Shown: piece after piece, positions 1 through 9,178 of the stretch
How the letters are laid out: every line of letters begins with the position of its first letter
Numbering within the stretch: the first letter of the stretch is position 1
NCBI GenBank assembly: GCA_943330235.2
Contig: CALQGY020000004.1
Coordinates: forward strand, 1-64,000
DNA from: Candidatus Kuenenia stuttgartensis
GTDB lineage: Bacteria > Gemmatimonadota > Gemmatimonadetes > Gemmatimonadales > Gemmatimonadaceae
Direction of reading: 5' to 3'
Length of the DNA stretch: 64,000 nt
Notes under the pieces: generated by a model
Seen by the model: only the letters and a program-made list of their open reading frames with translations
Database searches by the model: none
What the model was told of the DNA's origin: nothing
Made by a program: the position numbers and the translations under genes

Positions 1-198
1 GAAAACGAGGACGAGGGCACCACTGGACAATGTCGGGGCTACGGGAGGGAAGTCAACCAAACCATCACGCCCACGGTCTGGCGCATCTCACGGACATCAC
101 GCGACCTTCCGCAGCGTTGGGCCCGCGTGCCAGTATGCGCACACGACATGGGGCGTCCGGACGGGGCGCCTTCCTACTGATTTGACGGAGGAGTGGAC

Positions 199-1518
199 GT
201 GCTTCGTGGACCTGTTGCTGGGCGTCATCGCTGGATTCGACCGGTCGCGGCGGTCGCGGTACTGGGGCTGGGCACTGTGGTGTCGGCGCATCGGCGGGTT
301 ACCACCCCGCTCGCAACCGGCTGCGCGGCCGACAATGCCGGCCTCACGCTCCCCACCGGTTTTTGCGCCGGCGTCTTTCTCGACAGCGCTGGGGGCCCCC
401 GTCACCTCGTCGTAGCCGCCAACGGCGACGTGCTCGTCATGCGGCAGAACCGCGCCCGCGGCGATTCCACCGGCGGCGGTGTGCTGGTGCTCCGCGATGC
501 CAACAAGGACGGCAAAGCCGAGGTGGTGGGCAGCTTTGGGCCCGTGGGGGGCACCGGGATCGCCATGCTCGGGACGGCGCTCTACATCGACGCCAAGACG
601 GCGATTCTGCGCTACACGCTGCCGGTCGGGGCGGTCGCGCCCGACGGCGTGCCGGACACCATCGTCAAGGGCATTCCCGGCGGCGGTCACGTCGCACGCA
701 ACATCGCGCTCGATGGCCAGGGCGCGCTCTTCATGAACGTCGGCTCCAACAGCAACAGCTGCCAGGAGGCTGAACGCAAGAACAACAGCAAAGGCATCGA
801 TCCCTGCGCCGAGCTGGCCACGCGCGCCGGCATCTGGAAGTTCTCGGCCACACAGACGGGGCAGACGTTCTCGACGTCGGCGCGCTTCGCGACCGGCATT
901 CGCAACGCGATGGGACTCGCGTGGCACCCCACCGAGCGTCAGCTCTACGCCACGCAGCACGGCCGCGACCAGCTCTTCCAGAACTGGGCGCCCATGTATG
1001 ACGAGGCCGCATCGGCCGATCAGCCCGCCGAGGAATTTCTCAAGGTCAACGCCGGTGACGACTTCGGCTGGCCCTACTGCTACTTCGACACGAACCTGAA
1101 ATATCTCGTGCTAGCGCCCGAGTACGGTGGCAACGCCAAGGACGCCGGTCGCTGCAGCGCCAAGAAAGCCCCAACGGTGTACTTCCCGGGCCACTGGGCG
1201 CCGAATGCGCTGCTGTTCTACACGGGCACCGCGTTCCCTGCGCGCTACCGCAGCGGGGCATTCATCGCCTTTCACGGCTCGTGGAACCGCGCACCCAAGG
1301 AGCAGGCGGGGTACAAGATCGTTTTTGTGTCCTCTACGAAGGGCACCTTCGGCGGCAGCTACGAGACCTTCGCCGACAACTTCGCCGGCGGTCAGCTGGA
1401 TCCGTCCAAGGCGGCCCACCGTCCAACCGGCCTGGCCACGGCCGCGGACGGCGCGCTGCTCGTGACGGACGACAAGGGCGGGCGCATTTACCGCATTGTG
1501 TACGCCGGGACCAAGTAG
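199..1518 (+). CDS. PQQ-dependent sugar (sorbosone) dehydrogenase-like protein
   Basis: The 439-residue protein resembles the soluble glucose/sorbosone dehydrogenase beta-propeller family, which oxidises sugars with PQQ in the periplasm. Recognisable stretches are LYATQHGRDQL, DDFGWPYCYFD and FHGSWNR. The N-terminus (about residues 10-33, with AVAVLGLGTVVSA) looks like an uncleaved anchor or signal peptide. I chose the GTG at 199 because a GGAGGAG ribosome site at 187-193 stands at the right distance; a GTG two codons upstream (193) is also in frame but overlaps that site. The gene stands alone, ends in a strong hairpin terminator and faces the next, minus-strand gene. Family membership is fairly secure; the actual substrate and PQQ binding are inferred only. 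Confidence 0.82.
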   Translation: MLRGPVAGRHRWIRPVAAVAVLGLGTVVSAHRRVTTPLATGCAADNAGLTLPTGFCAGVFLDSAGGPRHLVVAANGDVLVMRQNRARGDSTGGGVLVLRDANKDGKAEVVGSFGPVGGTGIAMLGTALYIDAKTAILRYTLPVGAVAPDGVPDTIVKGIPGGGHVARNIALDGQGALFMNVGSNSNSCQEAERKNNSKGIDPCAELATRAGIWKFSATQTGQTFSTSARFATGIRNAMGLAWHPTERQLYATQHGRDQLFQNWAPMYDEAASADQPAEEFLKVNAGDDFGWPYCYFDTNLKYLVLAPEYGGNAKDAGRCSAKKAPTVYFPGHWAPNALLFYTGTAFPARYRSGAFIAFHGSWNRAPKEQAGYKIVFVSSTKGTFGGSYETFADNFAGGQLDPSKAAHRPTGLATAADGALLVTDDKGGRIYRIVYAGTK

Positions 1519-1556
1519 GCCAACATCGCGCGTCGCCATGGGCGCATGCCAATAGC

Positions 1557-1591
1557 AAACGGGGGCGCGAGTGCATCGCGCCCCCGTTTTT
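1557..1591. terminator. Bidirectional intrinsic terminator between convergent genes
   Basis: A 10-bp GC-rich stem (GGGGGCGCGA paired with TCGCGCCCCC, loop GTGCA) is followed by GTTTTT and preceded by AAAC, so it can end transcription from both sides. It sits between the 3' ends of the sugar dehydrogenase gene and the minus-strand LolA-like gene. Confidence 0.85.
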
Positions 1592-1606
1592 GCATCGACC
1601 TAATCG

Positions 1607-2365
1607 TTAGGGCTTGATCAGCGGCTTGACCTGTTCCGGAATGGCAAACGCCGACTCGGGAGCGCCGTTGATCACGACCTCTTTCACCGTCATCGTCATC
1701 GTCTGCGGCCCCATCGTCTGCTGCACCTTCGTGGGCATCATGATGCCGCCGAACTTCTTGTACTCCGAGACGCTCTGCGTGACGAACATCGAGCCCATCT
1801 GCGAATCCTGCGTGCTCGAACCGGCAAGCAGCAGCCCCGACGCCGCCGAGAAGTACGAGAGGGACTCTTTCATGGTGCCCTTGCGCACCATCTTCACCGT
1901 GAACGCCTTGTCGCCGTTGATCACCGTGTCGCCCACGGTTTCCATCGACGCGTACTTGTCGGCCGAATACAGCATGTTGCCGTAGAAGTCGGCGTTCTCC
2001 GCCATAGCCGCCAGCTCCTTGTCCGCCAAGAGGCGCGGTCCTTGCATGGGATTCACATCCCACGCCACCGTGCCATTAAAGCCGTTCTGCATCTCGCCCA
2101 TGCCGGGGATGCTGGTCTTGCTGGCCATCTTGTTCGGGGCGGCGCTGAAAATTTCCATCGCCATGGACAGGCCGATGGACGGGACCTCCATGGTCGCCGT
2201 CTGCTTCATCGACGTGATCTTCATGATCTCGGCCTTGCCACCAATGGCCGCCACGTACTTCGCGATGATCTCCGCGGCCGCCGGCCTCGCCTGCGCGCTG
2301 AGCGGCAACACGGACACCAGCGACGCGACTACGGCCACCGTGGCACTGCGAGCGAATGACTTCAT
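1607..2365 (-). CDS. Exported LolA-like / DUF4292-type lipid-binding protein
   Basis: 252 residues. An N-terminal signal peptide (MKSFARSATVAVVASLVSVL, cleavage likely after LSAQA) is followed by PAAAEIIAKYVAAIGGKAEI, the usual opening of periplasmic outer-membrane lipoprotein carrier-like domains ('sortase of lipoproteins' LolA/LolB fold or the YP_ peptidase-associated relatives). The rest is beta-rich and rich in Met and Lys, without catalytic motifs. It probably binds lipid or lipoprotein in the periplasm; a specific role cannot be given. Start is the only in-frame ATG that keeps the signal peptide. The gene is monocistronic and converges on the upstream dehydrogenase. Confidence 0.65.
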   Translation of the reverse strand: MKSFARSATVAVVASLVSVLPLSAQARPAAAEIIAKYVAAIGGKAEIMKITSMKQTATMEVPSIGLSMAMEIFSAAPNKMASKTSIPGMGEMQNGFNGTVAWDVNPMQGPRLLADKELAAMAENADFYGNMLYSADKYASMETVGDTVINGDKAFTVKMVRKGTMKESLSYFSAASGLLLAGSSTQDSQMGSMFVTQSVSEYKKFGGIMMPTKVQQTMGPQTMTMTVKEVVINGAPESAFAIPEQVKPLIKP

Positions 2366-2468
2366 GGGCTAGACGTCCTCAATGAGATGAAAAGAGGTGC
2401 TGCGAGATGACCACACCAACCGATCGTCGCCGGATGGCCACCGATCGGGAATAGTACCCGCGAGAATG

Positions 2469-3938
2469 CTACGGGGTCGTTCGTTTCGCCGGGAGCTTCG
2501 CCGCCTGCACGGCCCACGCCAGCGCGGCCTCGCGCGCCGGATCCTTCCCCGCCAGCAGCGCTTGCCGCGTCAGGGGCGTCAGCGCATCCGGCCGGACCCC
2601 GTCACCCTCCAACGGCTTCCCCGTGGGCGACAAGAAATCGGCGATGGCATGATACAGAATGTCCCCGTTTGGCAGCCGCTCCGGCACCGACGGGAGGGCT
2701 TGCCCCGAGGTCTGCGCACCGAACACCCGTGCGCGCCCCAGCGCCTGCAGCCCGCCGGCAAAGATTTCGGTCGTGCTGATGGACAGCTCGTCCACCAGCA
2801 GCGCCAACGGTCCCGCAAACGGCGTCACGGCCCGCGACCGCGTGTCCACACGCCGCGGATTGGCCACGAACTTGAGCGACGCGCCGCGCTGCTGCATCGT
2901 GCCAATGGTCAGCGCGCTGTCGAGAAAATGTCCCGCGATCCCCATCGACATGCCGCCCACGCCGCCGAAATTGCCGCGCACGTCAAGAATGATGGCGTCG
3001 GTATCGCGGAGTGAATCCATTGCCGCATCAAACTGCGGCGACAACACCGGCATCCAGATGTTGAAGCGGATAATGCCGATGGTCTTGCCGCCCTGCGTCA
3101 CGCGCTCATGCGTCAGCGTGGACAGGAGCGGCGGTAGATTGCCGAACTTGGCCATGGTGCCCGTCTCCGCCTGACGCACCATGGTCACCGCCCGCGCCCG
3201 CCCGGACTCGTCGCGGAACGTGGCCACGACCGGCTGCCCGACCTCGCCGGCCAGCAGTTGAGAGGCCACCGTATACGCCACCAGGGCCGCACGACGCGGC
3301 TCCATATCCCGCGCACCGCGGGCAATACGCGGCGCAAGGGCGCACCCATGCACGGACTCGAGAATCCATCCCGTCCGCACCCCGGCACGCGCCGCCGCAC
3401 CGTTCGGCATCACCGCGGACACCGTCGTCGCGCCATCCACCAGCCGGAACTCGGCGCCAATCGTGCCGCTTTCGCCCACCGAGGCCTTGCTCCCCGATGC
3501 GCCGCCGCCATCGCCATCGCTGATTTCGCGCGGAATGATCGAGAAATGTGACTGCTTGAGCCGTCCCACCATCTCCGACAACACGCCGCGCAACTCGCCG
3601 GTGGTCGTCGCCGCGGCCGCCCGCGGGCGCAATGTGTCGCGCAGCGCCGTCCAGTTCACGCCGTTATACGTCGTGTCCCAGTGCGTGCGGGCGATAATGC
3701 TCCACGCGCTGTCAAACGTGACCAGCGGATTCGCAATGGGCGTGCCGGCCAGTGAGGTCGCCGTGGCGGCCGCCGTGGCGGCCGCCGGGGCGGCGCAGGC
3801 GCCATCGGCCGCCGCCGACGCGGGCGAGACCGCGGGCGCCACGCGCGCGCTCCGGTGACAACCCACCACACTGAGCGGCAGCAGCGCGGCGGCGAGGAGG
3901 GCGACCGCCCGCGACGGAACGGGGCTGGGAAGGGACAT
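2469..3938 (-). CDS. S41-family C-terminal processing protease-like lipoprotein
   Basis: 489 residues from the ATG at 3938. This start gives a clean lipoprotein signal (ALLPLSVVGC, lipidated Cys27); an open frame continues upstream to 4205 but that part is Arg-rich and lacks family character. The order is tether, S41 N-terminal helical domain (YNGVNWTALRDTLRP), PDZ-like segment (TIGAEFRLVDGA... GWILESVHG) and protease core. The nucleophile is expected in SISTTEIFAGGLQ, where the first Ser of STTE replaces the usual SASE serine; EGDGVRPD near the end is typical. Such enzymes degrade or trim periplasmic proteins. The lipid anchor and the substitution in the active-site motif distinguish it from standard CtpA/Prc. 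Confidence 0.82.
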   Translation of the reverse strand: MSLPSPVPSRAVALLAAALLPLSVVGCHRSARVAPAVSPASAAADGACAAPAAATAAATATSLAGTPIANPLVTFDSAWSIIARTHWDTTYNGVNWTALRDTLRPRAAAATTTGELRGVLSEMVGRLKQSHFSIIPREISDGDGGGASGSKASVGESGTIGAEFRLVDGATTVSAVMPNGAAARAGVRTGWILESVHGCALAPRIARGARDMEPRRAALVAYTVASQLLAGEVGQPVVATFRDESGRARAVTMVRQAETGTMAKFGNLPPLLSTLTHERVTQGGKTIGIIRFNIWMPVLSPQFDAAMDSLRDTDAIILDVRGNFGGVGGMSMGIAGHFLDSALTIGTMQQRGASLKFVANPRRVDTRSRAVTPFAGPLALLVDELSISTTEIFAGGLQALGRARVFGAQTSGQALPSVPERLPNGDILYHAIADFLSPTGKPLEGDGVRPDALTPLTRQALLAGKDPAREAALAWAVQAAKLPAKRTTP

Positions 3939-4162
3939 GCAGAGGGCGCCAGAAAGGGAAGGGGACCGCACGACAACGCGTACGCGGCGAACGGTAATCG
4001 GTTTCGGAGTGGATTCTGACCGGTTTGGACGCCCGTAACCGTTTACGGCAACGTGCCAAGCACGCCGAAAGGAATTACCATCCACGCAGTACATGCCGGC
4101 TGCGCTTGTCGACTCGCTCACCGCGGTCCGCGCCGGACGCTTCTGCCACGATCCCAACTGCC

Positions 4163-5341
4163 ATGACCACGCGTCTTCATACGCTGCACGCTGCCGGACA
4201 GTCACTCTGGCTCGACTACATCGATCGCGTCATGCTGGGGAATGGTGACCTCGCGCGCCGCATCCGCGAGGATGCGCTGACGGGGATGACCTCCAATCCG
4301 ACCATCTTCGAGAAGGCCCTCGCGGAAGGCGCGTCTTACGATGCGCAACTCCGCGCGCTGCCCGCCGCGTGCTCTGACCGCGAGGCCTTCGAAGCGGTCG
4401 CCACGGCCGATGTCCGCGACGCCTGCGATGCCTTCCGCGGGGTCTACGACGCCACCGAAGGCGTGGACGGCTATGTCTCGCTCGAAGTCTCGCCCGATCT
4501 GGCGCGCGACGCGGCCGGCACAATCGCCGAGGCGCGGCACCTCTGGCGCGTCGTCGATCGCCCCAATCTCATGATCAAGGTCCCGGGCACCATCGAAGGC
4601 GCCGAGGCCATCCGTCAGCTCATCGCCGACGGCATCAACGTGAATGTCACGCTGCTCTTCGCGGTGGATGCCCATGCCCGCGTCATCGAGGCGTATCTCG
4701 CCGGCCTCGAGCAGCGTGCCGCGGCCGGGTTGCCGATCAATCGCATCAGTTCGGTCGCCAGCTTCTTCATCAGCCGCGTGGACTCGGCCATCGACAAGCA
4801 GCTGGACACCATGGCCATCGCGGACGAGGCGCACGCCGACACGCTGCGCGCCCTCCAGGGCAAGGCCGCCATCGCGAACGCGAAGCTCGCCTATCGCCTC
4901 TTCACCGCCTCGTTCAGCGGACCGCGCTGGGCGGCGCTGGCGGCCCACGGCGCACGCGTGCAGCGCCCGCTCTGGGCCAGCACCAGCACCAAGAACCCCG
5001 CCTACCGCGACGTCATGTACGTCGAAGAGCTGGTGGGCCCCGACACGGTGAACACCTTGCCGCCGGCCACGCTCGAAGCCTTCCGCGATCACGGCGAGGT
5101 GCGTCAGTCCGTCGCCACCGAGATGGCCGAGGCCGACCGCACCCTCGCGGCCCTCGAGGCGGTGGGGGTGTCGTTGCAGGCCGTGACGGAACGCTTGCTC
5201 ACGGAAGGGCTCGCGTCCTTCGAACAATCGTTCGTGACCCTGCTGGCCGGTCTCACCGCCAAGCGGGCCGCGCTGGCCGCGTCTTCGACCGCTTCCTCGA
5301 CCGATTCTTCATCTGGAGCACCCGCCGTTGCCGCACACTGA
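4163..5341 (+). CDS. tal: Transaldolase
   Basis: 392 residues from ATG 4163; the frame is open upstream to 4025 but MTTRLHTLHAAGQSLWLDYI is the typical start of the longer (about 370-390 aa) transaldolase type. Landmarks are the Schiff-base lysine K139 in NLMIKVPGT, MTSNPTIFEK near residue 42 and the late STKNPAYRD motif. The enzyme moves a dihydroxyacetone unit between sugar phosphates in the non-oxidative pentose phosphate pathway. It opens a run of central-carbon genes; its stop is 7 bases before the ATG of pyruvate kinase, so the two are probably co-transcribed. The last 20 residues are a Ser/Thr/Ala-rich tail not needed for activity. Confidence 0.95.
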   Translation: MTTRLHTLHAAGQSLWLDYIDRVMLGNGDLARRIREDALTGMTSNPTIFEKALAEGASYDAQLRALPAACSDREAFEAVATADVRDACDAFRGVYDATEGVDGYVSLEVSPDLARDAAGTIAEARHLWRVVDRPNLMIKVPGTIEGAEAIRQLIADGINVNVTLLFAVDAHARVIEAYLAGLEQRAAAGLPINRISSVASFFISRVDSAIDKQLDTMAIADEAHADTLRALQGKAAIANAKLAYRLFTASFSGPRWAALAAHGARVQRPLWASTSTKNPAYRDVMYVEELVGPDTVNTLPPATLEAFRDHGEVRQSVATEMAEADRTLAALEAVGVSLQAVTERLLTEGLASFEQSFVTLLAGLTAKRAALAASSTASSTDSSSGAPAVAAH

Positions 5342-5348
5342 AGAATTC

Positions 5349-6833
5349 ATGACCATCCCGCGCACGGGGCCGGAGCGCGCGGCGTCGTCCGCCGTTGCCA
5401 CCGAGCGCGATGGCGCGTTTACCCGCGCGCACGTGCCGCGCACGAAAATCGTCGGCACGCTCGGACCGTCCAGCAATACCGCCGAAAGCATTCGCGCCCT
5501 CATCGAGGCCGGTCTCGACGTGGCGCGTATCAACTTCTCGCATGGCACGCACGAGCAGCACGCGCGCACCATCGCCATCGTACGCGAAGTCGCGGACGCG
5601 CTCGGACGCCCCGTCGCCATCATGGGCGACCTGCAGGGACCGCGCATTCGCATCGGCGATCTCGAGAGCCCGCGTGATCTGCAGCCGGGCGCCAGCGTGG
5701 TTCTGGTGCCCGAGCATGTCGCCCAGCACGACGAAATCCCCGTCACCTACGATGAGCTGGCCCACGACGTCTCGGCCGGCAATCGCATCCTGATCAATGA
5801 CGGCCTGATCGAGCTCATCGTGACCGCGGTCGAGGGTGTGCGCGTCACCGCGACGGTGGTGCACGGCGGCATGCTGACCAGTCACAAGGGCATGAACCTG
5901 CCCGGCATCGCCGTCTCGGCGCCGTCCATCACCGATAAAGACAAGGCCGATATCGTCTTCGCCGTCGCGAGTGATCTTGATGCGCTGGCGCTCTCGTTCG
6001 TTCGACGTGCCGACGATATCGATTCGCTGCGTGCGCTCATTCCGAAGTCCATCCTCGTGGTGGCCAAGATTGAGAAGGACGTCGCGCTGCAGAACATTGA
6101 GGAAATCCTCAGCGCCGCTGATGCGGTGATGGTCGCTCGCGGCGATCTCGGCGTCGAGTTGCCGTTCGAAGAAGTGCCGATCGCGCAGAAGAACATCATC
6201 GCGCTCGCCAATCGCATGGGCCGCCCGGTCATCACGGCCACGCAGATGCTCGAGTCCATGATCGAAAATCCGCGCCCCACCCGCGCCGAAGCCAGCGACG
6301 TTGCCAATGCGATTCTCGACGGCACCGACTGCGTGATGCTCTCCGCCGAAACGGCGGCCGGCGCGTATCCGCGGCTCGCGGTGGAAGCCATGCGGCGCAT
6401 CATCCGCGAAATCGAAACGCATCCGCATCCGCGCGCCAGCAACCGCACGGAGCGTCGCATCCTGAGCGGCGTCAACACCGAGGAGGCCATCGCGGCCGCC
6501 ACGGTCGCCGCCGTGCGCATGCTCGAGTCACCGCTCGTGGTGGTGTTTACCAAGAGCGGCTTTACGGCCCGTATTGTGGCCTCGCATCGGCCCAGTGTGC
6601 CCATTCTCGCGCTCACCGATGAACCGCGTGTCTGCCGGCAGCTGTCGCTGGTCTGGGGCGTGGTGCCGCGGCTGGTGCCCACAGCGCGCGGTTACGACCA
6701 CATGGTGGCCATGGCCCTCCGCGAGGCGCTCGATCTGGGTCTCGTCACGAAGGGGGACCGCGTGCTCGTCACGGCGGGTGTCCCGTTCGATGTTCCGGGT
6801 ACGACCAACCTGCTCAAGGTCGAGACGGTGTGA
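5349..6833 (+). CDS. pyk: Pyruvate kinase
   Basis: 494 residues from ATG 5349; a TTG at 5328 would overlap tal. The protein converts phosphoenolpyruvate and ADP to pyruvate and ATP in the cytoplasm. Motifs present are TKIVGTLGPSSNT, INFSHGTHEQH, the K+/Mg2+ region VARGDLGVELPFEEVP and ITATQMLESMIENPRPTRAE. About 30 residues of Ala/Arg-rich sequence precede the conserved core, a modest N-terminal extension. The C-terminal allosteric domain is present (length typical of bacterial type). Located directly after tal and before a PhnP-like hydrolase and pgi. Confidence 0.97.
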   Translation: MTIPRTGPERAASSAVATERDGAFTRAHVPRTKIVGTLGPSSNTAESIRALIEAGLDVARINFSHGTHEQHARTIAIVREVADALGRPVAIMGDLQGPRIRIGDLESPRDLQPGASVVLVPEHVAQHDEIPVTYDELAHDVSAGNRILINDGLIELIVTAVEGVRVTATVVHGGMLTSHKGMNLPGIAVSAPSITDKDKADIVFAVASDLDALALSFVRRADDIDSLRALIPKSILVVAKIEKDVALQNIEEILSAADAVMVARGDLGVELPFEEVPIAQKNIIALANRMGRPVITATQMLESMIENPRPTRAEASDVANAILDGTDCVMLSAETAAGAYPRLAVEAMRRIIREIETHPHPRASNRTERRILSGVNTEEAIAAATVAAVRMLESPLVVVFTKSGFTARIVASHRPSVPILALTDEPRVCRQLSLVWGVVPRLVPTARGYDHMVAMALREALDLGLVTKGDRVLVTAGVPFDVPGTTNLLKVETV

Positions 6834-6854
6834 CGCGGCACGGGAGCTGACGTC

Positions 6855-7649
6855 GTGCGTCTGACGTTTCTCGGAACCGGCACGAGTTTCGGCGTGCCGC
6901 AGATCGGCTGCCGCTGCGCGGTCTGCCGGTCGCCCGACGCACGCGACAAGCGCTCCCGGTGTGGAGCCGTCATCGACACTGATGACGGCACGCGGCTGCT
7001 TATCGACACGCCCCCCGAGTTGCGTGTGCAACTCGTGGCGGCCGATATCACGCACATCGATGCGGTGCTCTTCACGCACGAACACGCTGATCACCTGCAC
7101 GGCATCGATGATCTGCGCGCCTTCAGCATGCGGCGCGACTCGCCGCTGCCGCTCTACGGCTCGGCGCAGACGCTGACGGTCCTGCGCGAGCGCTTTGCGT
7201 ACGTCGTGGATCACACCATGCGTCCGCTGCCCGGCACCACCAAGCCCGAAGGGCAGTTGGTCGAGGTGCAGGCCGGTGTGCCGTTTTCCGTCCACGCGAC
7301 GCCCATCGTCCCCATCGCGGTGCCGCATGGCCGCACACCGGTGCTCGGCTTCCGCGTCGGCGACATCGGCTACATCACCGACGCCAAGTCGCTGCCGCCC
7401 GAGGCGCGCGCCGCGCTCGCGGGCGTGCGCGTGCTGGTGCTGAACGCGCTGCTGCGTCAGCCGCACCCGACGCACCTCTCCATTACCGAAGCCGTCACCG
7501 TGGCTCAGGAGATTGGCGCGGAACGCACGTACCTCACGCATCTCACGCACGAAAACTTCCACGCCGAGCTCGCGGCGGAACTGCCGCCCGGCATCAGTCC
7601 CGCGTACGACGGCCTTGTCGTGACCCTCGATTCGGAGCGCCCTGCATGA
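6855..7649 (+). CDS. MBL-fold hydrolase, PhnP-like
   Basis: 264 residues starting at GTG 6855. The beginning LTFLGTGTSFGVPQIGCRCAVC with its paired cysteines, and the metal motif FTHEHADHLHGIDDLRAF, match the PhnP / RNase Z-like metallo-beta-lactamase group (phosphoribosyl 1,2-cyclic phosphate phosphodiesterase and relatives). Later histidines occur in THLSITEA and TYLTHLTHENFH. The N-terminal Cys-X2-Cys type pair is the zinc-site feature of PhnP. No other phn genes are nearby, so a role in phosphonate breakdown is not supported; a general phosphodiesterase is more likely. Its stop overlaps the pgi start (ATGA), so it is in the same operon. Confidence 0.85.
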   Translation: MRLTFLGTGTSFGVPQIGCRCAVCRSPDARDKRSRCGAVIDTDDGTRLLIDTPPELRVQLVAADITHIDAVLFTHEHADHLHGIDDLRAFSMRRDSPLPLYGSAQTLTVLRERFAYVVDHTMRPLPGTTKPEGQLVEVQAGVPFSVHATPIVPIAVPHGRTPVLGFRVGDIGYITDAKSLPPEARAALAGVRVLVLNALLRQPHPTHLSITEAVTVAQEIGAERTYLTHLTHENFHAELAAELPPGISPAYDGLVVTLDSERPA

Positions 7650-9034
7650 CCCTGTCCATCGACTTCACCAACATGATGGCCGGCGCGCTGCCGGACGGCC
7701 TTGGCATCACCGAGACCGAATGGCGCGGGTCGCGCAGCGCCTTCGCCGCCGCCCATGCGGCCGTCGATGCGCAGCGCGCCAACTTGGGCTTCCTCACGCT
7801 CCCGGCCGACGAGGCGGCGCTCGACGCCACGCTCGCCGTCGTCGCCCGCACGCGCGGACGTTTCGACGATGTGCTGTTGCTCGGCATTGGTGGCTCGGCG
7901 CTCGGTCCCATCGCGCTCCGCACGGCGCTCCGGCCGCTCGCGTGGAATACGCTCGATCTCGCGGCGCGCGACGGGCATCCGCGCCTCCATGTGCTGGACA
8001 ACGTCGACCCGGCCACGATCCTCACCATCCTGTCGCGCCTGGCGCTCGATCGGACCCTCGTACTGGTCGTCTCCAAGTCCGGCGGCACCGTCGAGACCAT
8101 GGCGCAGTACCTCATCGTGCGCGATGCGCTTGCCCGCGCCGTCGGCGAGGACGCGGCGCGTGAGCATCTCGTGTTCGTCACCGACCCCGAGGTGGGCGCG
8201 CTCCGCCGCATCGCACGCGCCGAAGGCATCCCCACACTCGATATCCCGCAGAATGTCGGCGGCCGCTTCTCGGTGCTCTCGCCGGTCGGTATGCTGCCGG
8301 CGGCCCTGATGGGCATCGACGTCAAGGCGCTCATGGCCGGTGCTGCCGATATGACCGCCCGTGCCGCCAGCGACGATCCCGCCCACAATCCGGCTGGCGC
8401 CTTTGCCGTGCTCCAGTGGCTGGCCGACACGCGCCATGGCCGCCACGTCCAGGTGCTCATGCCGTACGCCGATCCGCTGCGCGACATCGCGCTCTGGTTT
8501 GTGCAGCTCTGGGCCGAATCACTGGGCAAGACCCGCAAGGACGGCACCTTCACCGGCCCCACGCCGTTGGCCGCGCTCGGCGCCACCGACCAGCATTCGC
8601 AGGTCCAGCTGTTCATGGAGGGCCCGCGCGATAAGACGGTCACGTTTATCACCGTGCGCGGTCGCGAGGCAGAGGGGCGCATTCCGTCGCGCCACGCCGA
8701 CATCCCCGAACTCGCCTATATCGGCGGGCACACGCTCGGGGCACTGCTCGACGTGGAACGACGCGCCACCGCCGGCGCCCTCGCCGCGCGCGGGCGCTTC
8801 AACGCCAACATCGAGCTGGACGCGGTGGACGCATGGCACGTCGGGGCGCTGCTGCAGATGTTTGCCCTTGCGACCGCCTATGCGGGCGCGCTGTACGGCA
8901 TCAACGCGTTCGATCAGCCCGGCGTCGAAATGGGCAAGAACTTCGCGTATGCCATGCTCGGCAAGCCTGGCAGTGAGGCCGCGCGAGCCGCGTGGGACGC
9001 CCTGCCGCACCCCGACGCGCGGCACCGCGTCTAG
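7646..9034 (+). CDS. pgi: Glucose-6-phosphate isomerase
   Basis: 462 residues. Interconverts glucose-6-phosphate and fructose-6-phosphate. Diagnostic pieces are LLGIGGSALGPIALRTAL, SKSGGTVETMAQYL (sugar isomerase phosphate-binding loop), the QHSQVQLFMEGP segment and INAFDQPGVEMGKNFAYAML near the C-terminus. The short form (about 450 aa rather than 550) is common in Firmicutes and several other phyla. The ATG overlaps the previous gene's stop by four bases, giving translational coupling. Confidence 0.96.
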   Translation: MTLSIDFTNMMAGALPDGLGITETEWRGSRSAFAAAHAAVDAQRANLGFLTLPADEAALDATLAVVARTRGRFDDVLLLGIGGSALGPIALRTALRPLAWNTLDLAARDGHPRLHVLDNVDPATILTILSRLALDRTLVLVVSKSGGTVETMAQYLIVRDALARAVGEDAAREHLVFVTDPEVGALRRIARAEGIPTLDIPQNVGGRFSVLSPVGMLPAALMGIDVKALMAGAADMTARAASDDPAHNPAGAFAVLQWLADTRHGRHVQVLMPYADPLRDIALWFVQLWAESLGKTRKDGTFTGPTPLAALGATDQHSQVQLFMEGPRDKTVTFITVRGREAEGRIPSRHADIPELAYIGGHTLGALLDVERRATAGALAARGRFNANIELDAVDAWHVGALLQMFALATAYAGALYGINAFDQPGVEMGKNFAYAMLGKPGSEAARAAWDALPHPDARHRV

Positions 9035-9178
9035 CTCCGCCCCGCGTGTCCTCCAAACGCCTGACGGATTTTCGGGGGATGCCCCTGCCGCAATCGACGC
9101 GCGGAGGGAAACTTTCAGCAGGCCGGGCTTCCGGCATTCACACCGGCTTTCTAGCCGCTCTCCATCTCATCATCGCCG

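Noticed and set aside
97-960. 287-aa minus-strand ORF opposite the sugar dehydrogenase
   Set aside because: Composition is Arg/Gly/Ala/His-rich, as expected for the reverse strand of a GC-rich gene; no motif, and the plus-strand protein is clearly conserved.
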